Assembly: GCA_033977485.1 (NCBI GenBank)
Contig: CM066982.1
Location: forward strand, 12,763,218 to 12,827,217
Direction of reading: 5' to 3'
DNA: 64,000 bases
Source of the DNA: Hydrangea macrophylla
Lineage: Eukaryota > Streptophyta > Magnoliopsida > Cornales > Hydrangeaceae
This document shows, piece after piece, positions 43,192-53,508 of the stretch (positions are counted from its first letter, which is position 1; the number at the start of each line of letters is the position of its first letter). The position numbers were made by a program, and so were the translations under genes. The notes under the pieces were generated by a model. It did no database searches. It was not told the DNA's origin and worked only from the letters and a program-made list of their open reading frames with translations.

Positions 43192-46100
43192 TGTAGACAC
43201 CCCGATTTTGACCAAACGTCAAATCTAGGGATTGGTTACCTCTCAAAGACCGATGATGACAATGACCGTGGCATTCGAAGATTTTCAAAGAAATTCAAAG
43301 TCTTCAAGATGTTCTTCAAGTTAAATTAATAAAATAATAAAAAGAGAGGGTTTGGGTATTCGGGAGAAACCCGAACGACGAAGAACGTGTGAGAAACCCA
43401 GTCTGGGAATCCGTTTTCTTTTAAAGAAAAGAGAATTAATAAACAAAAAAAAAAAAAGAGAGAGAGAAAAAAAAAGGAGTTTCCTTGGAAGAAAAAAAAA
43501 AGGAGGACAAAATAAATGAAAAGATTTTTTTTGAAAAAGAGAAAATACAAAAAGAAGTAGTATATTCAAAAATATACCATGCACATGGTTGATACCATGC
43601 ACATGGGGGATCTTAATGCAAATATATACATACATAGAATAAAAATTTTGGTTTACACCAACATATTTTTGAAAAATAAAAAAAAAGGAGCAAATTCAGT
43701 TAGCCCCGGCACCCGGAAAACCCGGCGGCACTCACTGAGTGCCTCCCGGCATTCAGCGAGTGCCGCCCAGCACTCAGCGAGTGCCGCCTGGCATTCAGCT
43801 AGTGTCGCCGGCACCCGTCGAGTGCCGCTGGCTATAACAGACTGCTTTTCTCACATGTTCTAGAAGAAATCTTTGCACATGGGTCTCCACCCGAATTTAC
43901 CCATTTATCCTTGAATTAATGGTCTATATAAACAAACTTTCATCTTCATTTTTGGAGATACTTGAAGATACTTGAATCAACACACACACACATATACTTG
44001 AAATTAGAGAGAAATACAAGAATCATATAGAGAGAATTGAGAAGAAAAGAGGAGTTTTCTTGAAGAACTTGAAGAATTTTAAGAACTTGAAGATTTTGGA
44101 AGAGCTTCACAAAGATAGAAGAAATACTTGAGGTCCTAGAGGTAACCTCTTAATCCTTGATAGAATTAGGACCATTCAATCACAAGTTCATAGTTCTAGG
44201 AATTTTTTCACATTTTCAAAACCTCTCTTCTTATCCCATTTCATCACACACCACCAAGAACTTGTGATTGAATCTCATGACATTTCATCAATTTGGATCT
44301 AATTAATGCTTTGGATTTAAGACAAATTCAACTTTGAAGAGTTTGTATTCTTAGTTTTCTAAGTAATTTTTGATTTTCCTTACTTCTATTTCATTCAAAA
44401 GGTGCATGAGGTCTTCCATATCTCATTGAACCTCTTTGAGTTTGATTCCTTAATTTCTAAGATCTCATGATCTATATGGAGATTAGAATGAATCATAGTC
44501 TTAATCTACATATAATTATTGAGATTCAAGTTTTAATCCATAACTTGAACCTCTTCATTAAGAAATCTTATGGAATCCTTACTATATTCCAATGAGATTT
44601 TAGTAGATTTTTAACTTCATTTAGACTCCAATGACCATCAAATGGTAGGAGAAAGTGTGTTAGTTCAAGTCTACTCTCATGGCTTAGACTAATCTTTCCC
44701 TTAGGTTTTGAGAAGTCTTTCATACTTCATCTAAAACCTAAATATGAGTATGTCTTTAACTCCAATGACCATCAAATGGTAGGAGTGATAAGTTGAATTC
44801 AAGCTTGGGTCCATAGGTTTGAGTTCTTTATTTGAGGATTTTGTGAAGTTCATTTCAATACTTCATCAAGATTCATAGGTGTAAAGTGTCTTAAAACTTC
44901 AATGACCATCAAATAGTAGAAGAAATAGTTTGGTTTGAGCCCCAACTTCGTGTTTTAATAGTTGAGGCTAATCAACAAAGTTGAACTAGCAAGACAAAAA
45001 CAGTGGGTTCACAAACTGTTTTTGATCAAAGATTTTTAGTTCAAAATCTAACCGTTGAAATCAAGTGAAACCAACGGGAAAGTATCAATAACACATTGTT
45101 TTACCACTGTGATTTTTGTTTTAGTAAGATTTTGAGCTTAGAAGGGTTTGATCATGGTTTTTGTGAGCTAATTACAATCTGTCCAGAGTTCTAGAATAGT
45201 TTCAGAATAATAAGTCTGTTTTGAAATTAATAAATCAGAACCCTAATAAGGTTTTTGGGGTCTCAAATACTTTTTTATAAGTACCTTAATGTGTTAGGAA
45301 GATCCCTTAAAAAGATCTAAGTGTTTCTCATTTTTTTACTATTTTTAGAAAATCATACAAGATCTCTGGACAGAGAGTTGCAAAATCCTGAGTGAGGTCT
45401 AGTATTTTCCGTATTCCCAGAGATCTAACCATTGAAACCTCGATTTTCTTTTTGGGTTAGAAACTAGACTCACAGAGGCTTAATATATCCAAAAATCATT
45501 AAGATCCAACAGTTGAAAGTATTTTATTCCTATTTTTGAACGTCTGGCCTGCTCTCTGTAATTCATAGAAAACTGCTACTGTTTTTATCTAATCTTATTT
45601 ATTTCAACTCAAATGGTCTTTTAATGTCTTGAAACCCAAACCATGTTTTGAATAATGATAATTTAGATTAAATCCAGAGGCTAAGTGATCCAAATTAATG
45701 AATAAATTCATATCTTATTCTTGTTCATAATCATTTATTCATTCATATACATTGATGCTTATAGTTAGAACTAGTTCTTGGACAAAGTTGGACTTAGTTG
45801 AATTTAATTGAACATGACTTAGGATTGATTACTTTTTGATATTATATCTAGTATAAGGCATGTGTACTAACCTTTGTTTTGTAGCGCTTTGAGGTACAAT
45901 TTCTCAACCCTTCTCTAGTTTAATCTACTTCATTCATTTTAATTGATTTTTCGACCCCATGTGCGACACCTTAGCTTAGGTTTTGCCTTATGTGAATATA
46001 TGAATTAGAGACCTTTCTTAGGTTTATTTTATTCTTGCATGCATTACACGTTTAATATTTGCGGCCGGATCCCAGGTATGTTTTCTAGTTCTCTATTGCA

Positions 46101-46490
46101 TATCATGATGTTTGCTAGTTGAATTATGTGACTTATGAATGATATTTTACCGTTAGCAATTTTGCACCCTTTCAACATGCTTGTGTTATGTATACCTATA
46201 TATGTATTAATTGAGGACATACTTAGATTAATAACTTGATTAAAAAGGATGTCGAGTAGAGGCCTATCGTGAGATAGGATGAAAGGGGGTGTTTTAGTCC
46301 GCCGGGCTCCTTCCCCTTTCATTCCATAATCCCCGGACCCAGTTTTATCTTTGGTTTCGCAAAAGATCGGTTGCTTTTAAAAATGGTTTCTTAATTTTTC
46401 CTTTAAAAATTAAGTGGCGACTCTTTGAATTTAAAAAAAATGTTTTAAAAGCTGTGGGTAAAAGAAAGAAGAAAACCTGCGATATCCACA
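43192..46490 (+). repeat. 3' LTR of the Ogre-like element
   Basis: 3299 bp, TGTAGACACC...GATATCCACA, near-identical to the 5' LTR. The palindrome array (43726-43829) has 5 units; the TATA box is at about 43921-43932. Confidence 0.93.
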
Positions 46491-46495
46491 ATTAT

Positions 46496-47978
46496 GCTTT
46501 GCATAATTTGTTGCAAACTAATTCTCAATCCGATTACTAATCAGCCTAATTTTATTGGAGATCAACCTGATTTTGCTGAAAATTAGCCTGAATTTGGTTT
46601 CCCTGTTGGTCAGTCTGGTTTTCCTAACTGTCAACCTGGTTTTGCTGATGATCAACCTGCTTACGCTGGTGGTCAGTCTAGTTTTGCTGGGGATCAGCCT
46701 AGTTTTGTTGGTGGTCAGTCTAATTTTGCTAACTGTCAACCAGGTTTTGCTGGAGAACAACTTGGTTTCACTGGTGGTCAGTCTGATTTTATTAATTATC
46801 AACTTGGTTCTAAGCTTGGAGGGCAACAATATAAATCTGGTTGCTTGGAGGGCAACACTATCAATTTGGTTCTCAACCAGGGGGGCAACCTTATCACCCT
46901 GATTCTCTAGTTGGGGAGGAGTTCTATCAACCCGGATTCATCATTGGAGGTCAAGGCAATCAACTTGGATTCATCGCTGAAGGTCAAAGAAATCAATCTG
47001 GATTCTTTGGTGGGGGGACAGGGTTTTTATCCTGCTACTAATGGGGTACGTTACTTGTTTGATCCTAATGTCCAGTCGAGTCCACGGTTAGGTCTAAATA
47101 AGGATGAAGTAGTTGAAGTAGTAAGAGAACAATTATCAAATCAAATAAGAGAATAATTACAATATAAATTAAGATAACAATTTGGGGCAGCTTTTAAAGC
47201 TTCACCAAGACCATATTATCAAAAACCTTATCATGATTATATTGATCGAATGTTTGAGTTTCCTCAGTGTTTTAAAATTCCAGATTTCACTTTGTCTTCT
47301 GGAGTTGATAAACAAACAACACTTGAACATATAGCCAGGTTTACTGTTCAATGTGGTAAAGTTTTAAATAATGACATGTTAAAATTAAGAATGTTCTCTA
47401 GTTCTCTTACTGGACCTGCCTTTACTTGGTATGTAAACCTGCCAGTTGGTTCTGTCCAAACTTGGCAAGATATGGAAAGAATGTTTCATGCTCAATATTA
47501 TCAAATTGAACCAGAATTTATAATTATTGATCTTGCTAAAGTGAAGCAAAAAGCTGGTGAAAGTATTGAAACATTTATTGCCAAGTTTAACTGCGTAAGG
47601 AGCATTTGTAAGACAAGACTTCCAGAGGCTGAATGTGTTCATTTGGCTATTGAGAATCTCATACCTATGTTAATGATGCATTTTATAGGTCAACAGTTTA
47701 CAGATTTATGTCATCTCGTAGAAGTTGTGTCTAGATATGAAAAAGTGGTTGATGAAGAAATCAAAATACCACTTCTGCAAGAGGGACATATTTCATGGGT
47801 CAAAATCGGGATGATCACAAATCAGGCACAGAGGAAGAAGTTCAAAGTGATCACGATGAGGATGAAGGAATTCAGGTTGACATTGATGTTGGATTTGTCA
47901 ACTAGAATCCATTTGTGTGTTTGGCTTTGCGCACTGCCACATGGAGAGCTAGAGTGTCTTTTGAAAATTGCGATTTAA
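46496..47978 (+). pseudogene. Gag of the gag-only element, right part, with a peptide-repeat region
   Basis: Continues the N-terminus cut at 31827. 46540-46800 encodes 8-10 copies of a repeat of about 10 residues, alternating FAGDQPSFVGGQS-like words (QPDF, GQSGF, QPGF, GQSSF). One TAG interrupts it near 46588, and the frame shifts near 46835 into GGQPYHPDSLVGEEFYQPGF. After another shift at a G-run, FDPNVQSSPRLGLNKDEVVE leads, past two stops, to the capsid core at 47250: FEFPQCFKIPDFTLSSGVDK, ARFTVQCGKVLNNDMLKLRM, FTWYVNLPVGSVQTWQDMER and GESIETFIAKF. An acidic tail (DHDEDEGIQVDIDVGF) is in another frame near 47840-47895. No protease or RT follows. Confidence 0.82.
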
Positions 47979-48090
47979 TGCTTTTTTTTTTTTGGGAGAT
48001 TTACTTCAAATCAAGTTATTTGTGGATTTGATTAGCAGAATCCCTTAACTTTAATCATTGGATTCTGAACTCAAGGGATGTTGGGGGCAT

Positions 48091-49134
48091 TGTTTGCACC
48101 ACAAATAAATTCCATAGTATGGGCCCGCAAAGAATATGGCCACAAGAGAAGAACATGCCATGTGGTTATTTTTGTAGTTGGCTAGGATAATGGGTTTGAA
48201 CACAGGATGATGGCGGTTATTCATTGGAATAAGTCACGATGATGGTAAATAACCGCCAAGGGCCCATGTTTGCCACACGTGCATACAAAATATACCACAT
48301 ATGTTAAAACAATTATAAAGAAATAGAAAAACAACTAATTAGTGGAGAATGACGGTTATAAGGTAGTGGAGAATAGAGGTTACAAAGTAGTAGAGCTATA
48401 TTAACACATGACCATTATTTAAATGACTTAGTGGAAAATAACCACCCATGAACTACCACATCATAGGGTAGTTATTTAAGAGGCTATTATCTCTAAATTT
48501 CCACATAATGTTCATTAGCCACGTCATCAGCCTGAAGTGACGTGATCAGTCTGGAATACAGTGGCAGCTATGCATTGATCAGCCTGAAATGCAGTGGCGG
48601 TTATGCAGTTAATTAAATTCAGCATGTTGCCTATAAATACAAGAGAGGAATGAAGAAGAGGGCCATCATCAACGATCAAACAAACTACATGCTCTAAGCA
48701 TTTTATCTTTTATTTCCTTTTCCTGTTTTAGGAGTAGATTTTAATATAGTTCTTACACATCCGTAGGAAAAGGCGCGTTGTCCCCTTCTTCTTCTTCTTG
48801 TAATTTGGAGACGAACTTTGCCACTCCAAACTGTAGGAAGTCGTGTGTTCCCCTTCTTGTTTCTATAATTGGAGGCGTGATTACCACTCCAATCTCTTGT
48901 AGCCGTTCTTGTGCTTAATGAAAAATATTATCTTTTGGACATTTACTTACTTGGTGAGATTTTTGTTTTATTTTAAAGTCTATGATTCTGTCAAACCACT
49001 GAGAATCCAAAGGAAAGTGTTGTTCCTCTACTTTCCAAATTGCCTGATCAATTTATTCATACTTATAGGACGTTTGTTGGCAAATAATACGTTTTCTTGG
49101 CACACTCGTGCATAAGAACATTTTCTGCCATACA
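48091..49134 (+). repeat. 3' LTR of the gag-only element
   Basis: 1044 bp, TGTTTGCACC...GCCATACA, preceded by the polypurine tract TTGGGGGCAT and followed by the ATGAT duplication. Confidence 0.9.
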
Positions 49135-49139
49135 ATGAT

Positions 49140-49366
49140 GCACACACGAGGTGTCATTAGAGGCAAAATGGTAAATTTTTAAAAGAAATTGCACTTTACG
49201 CACTTATATTGAACCTACATCTGTCAAAAATTATAAGAAAATTTGATGAATAGACTATATTGAACCTAAAATAAATCTATAAGGACTGAAATGACAAAAT
49301 TAAAATTACAGGGACCAAAGTGAATTCATACCAAAATTATAAGGGTACGAATCGTAATTTACCCTA
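49140..49366. repeat. Right arm of the split fold-back element
   Basis: Inverted-complementary to 30353-30460. The outer end reads GGGTAAATTACGATTCGTAC on the - strand from 49366, the common GGGTAAA start of this class of fold-back. Confidence 0.7.
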
Positions 49367-49934
49367 AATATTTAATCTAACTGGCATGGTAAAGGTTTGG
49401 ACTTAAATGGGAAAGTAACTGGATTTTACCATTAACCTTAAAATTAGAGAAATGCTTAAACTTAAACAAAACAAATTATATCTATTATTAGTCTCAATGA
49501 CCCATATAAATATATAAGCAAGGCGATATGATATTAGTCACATATCAAGTTCGAACACAAATCGGAACAATAGTAAAGATCACTTCATCTCTTGTCCTTT
49601 TCGGGTCAAGTTTTATTTTGCATATCACTCTTCAACTTCAGAACTTTGACAAATGTACAAAAATACAGTTTAGGTACATATACAAAATGCTAATTATAAA
49701 AGCCCTCCTCCGTCTTATGTTTTCGGGATAAATTTTTTTAGCATTAATTTATATTATTTGCACAAAATATGTAGATATATAGGTCGAAAAAATTATTTTC
49801 GAGGACAGCCTCCTGTATTAATTTTCTAGATCTGCCCTTGATTGTAACCACTAACTTAATTCTATTTACAAGTCACATTTCATTTTGCTAAAGCAACATT
49901 AATTTTATGGCTCTCTGTTAATTTATATTAATCA
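49367..49934. other. AT-rich unrecognised stretch
   Basis: No gene, repeat or RNA recognised in about 570 bp. Confidence 0.4.
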
Positions 49935-49966
49935 CTAGGTATTGCCCGTACCCGAGGGCACTATCG
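49935..49966 (-). other. Helitron 3' terminus, copy 1
   Basis: On the - strand GATAGTGCCCTCGGGTACGG, then GCAATACCTAG, followed by T. A stem TGCCC/GGGCA precedes CTAG, the CTRR end of Helitrons, and the next base T fits the A/T target. A degenerate (GGTTCGG)-rich stretch at 49975-50135 follows inside it. Confidence 0.75.
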
Positions 49967-50471
49967 GTAGCGTTTAAAATGGTTCGGTTTGGTTCACTGT
50001 GATTTTTAATCAAACTGATCTGTTTTGGTTCGGCTTGGTTCGGTTCGATTTAGTGTAAATGTTTGGTTTGGTTCGATTTTTCCACTGCATGAAAATTTTA
50101 AAAATCGACTGTACCGATCGGTTTTGTTACACACCTAACTACCGGAAAAAAAGAAAAAGAAAAAGGATTTATAGTATGAGGAGTCTAAAATTTCTATAAC
50201 TCTAAAATTATAACTTAAAAAAGAATTCAGCATAAAAATTCGATGAAGTCAACTTTGTTATTTCGATATTACCTCCTGTGAACATTCATTACCAAAAACT
50301 TCTAGAATGTATGAATTCACTAAGTATTTAACTCCATGTGCCATCGGCACTTAATACAAGTTCACATAACAAAGAGAGAAGGATACGATACACTTATCCG
50401 GTAATACTACAACTAGTAAATTCAATAGAAATGCATCATAGTCTCACATTTGATACAACTGTCATCATCAA

Positions 50472-50503
50472 TTAGATATTGCTCATGCCCAAAGGCACTA
50501 TCC
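50472..50503 (-). other. Helitron 3' terminus, copy 2
   Basis: On the - strand GATAGTGCCTTTGGGCATGA, then GCAATATCTAA, followed by T. Same family as the terminus at 49935: the hairpin is preserved by paired changes and the end is CTAA, also a CTRR form. This is the first terminus downstream of the Helitron gene. Confidence 0.75.
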
Positions 50504-50509
50504 ATTGAT

Positions 50510-51197
50510 TTTAATACATGTGTTTGGTTGTTAGCTTTTTATGTTTCGTTGTCACTTAATACATCATTCATTCAATATAGATGGTCTTATATTAGATACA
50601 AAATTTCATACCTTTCTCTATATAATAAAAACCAACCATACTTTTTATTGTTGTAACTTAATGTTTGTGCATAAAGAAAGAATAACATAATCCATCATTA
50701 AAATTCTCAAATATTACAAACAGAAAAGTCTTGCATGCTAAAATTCTGAAATATGACAATAAGATTCATCACTAATATGAATATAAAGAACATGAAAAGA
50801 GAATTATGATTTTCATTTCCTGGATGATCCTTTACGATCTTCGAACGTCCAACCATACATTTTCCTCATCATCCTACAGAATGAAGTTGTATCCAATACA
50901 ATGCACCTTCCCATGTGAGGAATATACACAGCAAGCTGATTATGTATTCAACAAAGAAATTACTACTAAAAATGTGTACCGCTATTAGTAAAATTAATTT
51001 ATGTAGATAGGTTTAACTTACCTCACTATTTCCTTTCCATCTGAAAAGCCTCGGTTTGTTTATCCACTCAGAGTCCCTACACATCTTGTTCCAAACCTAC
51101 AAATATTTATTTAAATGTAAGTAAACTGATAATATTTTTTCAAGAGTTTGTAATTTATTAACATTAGAATAATTTACCTTTACACTAAAGAATAACA
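50510..51197. other. Non-coding stretch between the Helitron terminus and its helicase gene
   Basis: About 690 bp, AT-rich. Only short unrecognised ORFs; possible extra 3' exons of the Helitron gene could not be established. Confidence 0.45.
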
Positions 51198-51965
51198 CTA
51201 TAACAAAACCTCTGGGTAAACGATGTTTGTCGTAGTATCTATTCCATCTTCTAGTAGAAAAACACTTACATGATAAGAATTTGTACATCGGGATAGTGCA
51301 ACATATAGTTGTCCATGGCTAAATACCAGTGTGCGCAAGTCTACCCCAACATACTTCACAGATTGTCCTTGAGATTTATTGATCGTCATAGCATATGCTA
51401 ATCGAATTGGAAACTGCCGTCTCGTCATTGTAAAAGGTAGTTCCGAAGATGACGGAGTTAATGATATTCTCGAAATGAAGACCAAATCTCCAGATTTATC
51501 TCCAGTCAGAATTCGAGCTTGAATTACACGCGATTTAAACCCGACAACCATCAGTCGTGTTCCATTACAAAGTCCATCCTTTGGGGCAATATTTCTCAGC
51601 AACATTATTGGGCATCCTACTTTCAAGTCCAACTTAAAGGGTGGTAGTCTAGTAGGATCCAACGAATTTAAGTACTCATTAAGATATCTGGTTGTAATGG
51701 TACGATCAACTCCATCATCTTCAGACAATTTGTCAGTAGCGAGATACGAAACTACCTCCCCAGGAAAAAGATTCAGTGCTGCAGTATTGATAGCATTAAC
51801 GTCGTCATTACGCGCAGAAAGAATTGTGCGTTCAGTTAGAAATGTTGGGGTCACCGTACTCGTGACATTCACCTCCGGATAAACAACGGATAATAGTTCA
51901 TTTAGGTTTTGGCACTTGCGTATTGTTGATGGAAGTTGTATGACTTCTTCTGGATTGGACCCAAT
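51198..51965 (-). pseudogene. Helitron helicase, last exon (Pif1-like motifs IV-VI)
   Basis: The exon starts after an acceptor at 51966-51967 (ATTAG) with [20 protein letters not shown] and is open to a stop at 51198. Conserved helicase segments: [20 protein letters not shown], then [20 protein letters not shown] with [25 protein letters not shown] (motif V) and [13 protein letters not shown] (motif VI). The end, [15 protein letters not shown], is the usual Helitron helicase tail. The exon itself carries no lesion. Confidence 0.92.
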
Positions 51966-52060
51966 CTAATTAAAATTACAATGTTGTTTAAATCATTCAA
52001 ATGATAAATTAAAGTGTCATAAATGAATATCATAAAAAAATTTGGGGGTTGAAAAATTAC
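51966..52060 (-). other. Intron of the Helitron gene
   Basis: 95 bp with GTAATT donor and TTAATTAG acceptor on the - strand. It lies between the conserved helicase segments NFAKFLIE and IGSNPEEV. Confidence 0.6.
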
Positions 52061-52994
52061 CTCGATCAAGAACTTTGCAAAATTAGTATTTGCATGGTTT
52101 GTGCTAGTGAGACGCATGTTCACGTTCAAGGTTAATATGTGTATATTCTACCAAAGATTAGACCGTCTTAGTGATGCAGCCACAATCTGCTCATGAAGCC
52201 CTCTTGGTATAACTAGTAAGATTTGTCAGAAGTCTCCACCAAGCACAACAGTGATTCCCCCAAATGACAATACATTCTCACAAATATCTTGCAGTGTTCG
52301 ATCAACTGCTTCAACGCAATATCTATGCTGCATTGGAACTTCATCCCAGATAATTAGCTTTGTTTATCTAAATAAATCTGCCTGAGCTGATTGCTTTGAA
52401 AACCCACAAATTGAGTTTTCTAGCACATCCAATGGAATGCTAAACGTAGAATGTGCAGTGCGACCTCCCATCAATGGCATATAAGCAATACCCGATGAAG
52501 CCACTGTAACAAGAATATGTCCAAGGCTACGGCATTTAGCTGCAACTGTGTTGTACAAAAATGTCTTCCCTGTTCCAGCACCTCCATTCAAAAAGAAAGT
52601 AGTTCCTTTAGTTTCGAGTACTGAAGAAGTGATTGCATTGGAAGCGCTACGTTGTGTAGTATTAAGGCGAGCCACATTAACTTCTGTATCCGTTTGTAGC
52701 GTATCACTCTGGAGTTGTCGATGTTCCCATATCAATCGATTTCCAACTACAGTATTCCAATTAGTCACCGGTTGTGGCATGGGCTGGAAGTCAATTAAAC
52801 TTTGGCCTGATTCTTGCAACAACTGATTGAGAAGGTACAAACCATAATCTTCAATTTGAGCATCGGTTGGATCAGGAATGCAAAATAATGTATGAAGCTT
52901 GTGTCCAAGATCATCGCAAATAGACACTGAGAATTTATTCCATAACTCATGTGGTTGTAATGGATGGCATTGCGTTAGAATAACACAGAATAAC
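52061..52994 (-). pseudogene. Helitron helicase N-terminal half (Walker A and B), three stops
   Basis: The frame gives [40 protein letters not shown], Walker [16 protein letters not shown], then [15 protein letters not shown]. After a TAA at 52364-52366 it continues [20 protein letters not shown] (Walker B DE) and [13 protein letters not shown]. There a TGA lies at 52226-52228, then a TAG at 52148-52150 after SLRRSNLW. All three stops are one C-to-T change from CAA, CGA and CAG. The exon ends at the donor at 52055-52060. The catalytic Lys and DE are intact. Confidence 0.9.
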
Positions 52995-53508
52995 CTTTAA
53001 TTGGTACCCAGTATTCATAACTGCAGCCTCCTGAAGACATTGTATCCATTCCTCATCATCTTCTAAAAGTCCTCTTATAACACATGCTAACTTGAATGTG
53101 TCATACAAAACACCATCGACCGTACGTAAGCACTCAAATGAAGTTGGTCCTCTGACAACAGTTAGCAACAACTGCAGATAAAATCTTTCTCCTGAATTAG
53201 GGCTAGCAAAGTGCATTCGACCAATCGCATAGCCTCTTTGTCTTGACGTCCATATACGTTCTTTCTCATGCCAAACAAAGTATTGCGGAAATTCTTGGTA
53301 AGTGTAGATGCGTGCACTTACATTCGCAGCACAATACGCAAAAAGGGAAGTTAATTTTGACAACTGATGCTCAGCTCTGAAAATGATCGAATCCATTGAC
53401 TCTGCAGGATTAAAAACAACACGATGATTTCTAGGTAAATGGACATCCAAACGTACAACTGTCGGAACCTCTTCATGCAAAGGATTACCAAATATTCGCC
53501 AGGCACTT
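52995..53508 (-). pseudogene. Helitron linker between Rep and helicase
   Basis: Frame running from about 53508 (SAWRIFGNPLHEEVPTVVRL) through EFPQYFVWHEKERIWTSRQR, GRMHFASPNSGERFYLQLLL and ECLRTVDGVLYDTFKLACVI to [10 protein letters not shown]. One-base frameshifts bound it on both sides, near 53508 and near 52995. These blocks are conserved in all plant Helitron proteins between the HUH nuclease and the helicase. Confidence 0.88.

Larger units (their letters stand above)
31828..46490 (+). mobile_element. Ogre/Tat-like LTR retrotransposon with pol deleted
   Basis: LTRs are 31828-35192 (3365 bp) and 43192-46490 (3299 bp), flanked by the exact duplication ATTAT (31823-31827 and 46491-46495). 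The primer site complements tRNA-Arg over 36 bp (35196-35231) and the polypurine tract is 43178-43191. The order inside is leader, gag (36435-38474, three frameshifts), a short remnant of the RT entry region near 38870-38985, A-rich sequence, paired conserved motifs, a ~52-bp tandem array, a 110-bp tandem array, and a conserved 3' motif. RT core, RNase H, integrase and protease are missing. tRNA-Arg priming, long LTRs, the gag style and 3' tandem repeats are Tat/Ogre traits; autonomous relatives are much larger. Confidence 0.9.
30465..49134 (+). mobile_element. Gag-only LTR retrotransposon, interrupted by the Ogre-like element
   Basis: LTRs are 30465-31529 (1065 bp) and 48091-49134 (1044 bp), TGTTTG...CCATACA, flanked by the exact duplication ATGAT (30460-30464 and 49135-49139). 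With the nested element and its duplication removed, the unit is about 4.0 kb. Its internal region (31530-31827 plus 46496-48090) encodes a gag relic and then runs straight into the polypurine tract (TTGGGGGCAT at 48081-48090), with no space for pol. This matches the gag-only (TR-GAG) type of non-autonomous plant element. It was mobilised by an unknown partner. Confidence 0.88.

Noticed and set aside
50615..50645. TCTCTATATAATAAAAACC as a + strand Helitron 5' end
   Set aside because: It resembles plant Helitron 5' ends, but the preceding base is T rather than A and no matching + strand 3' terminus was found.
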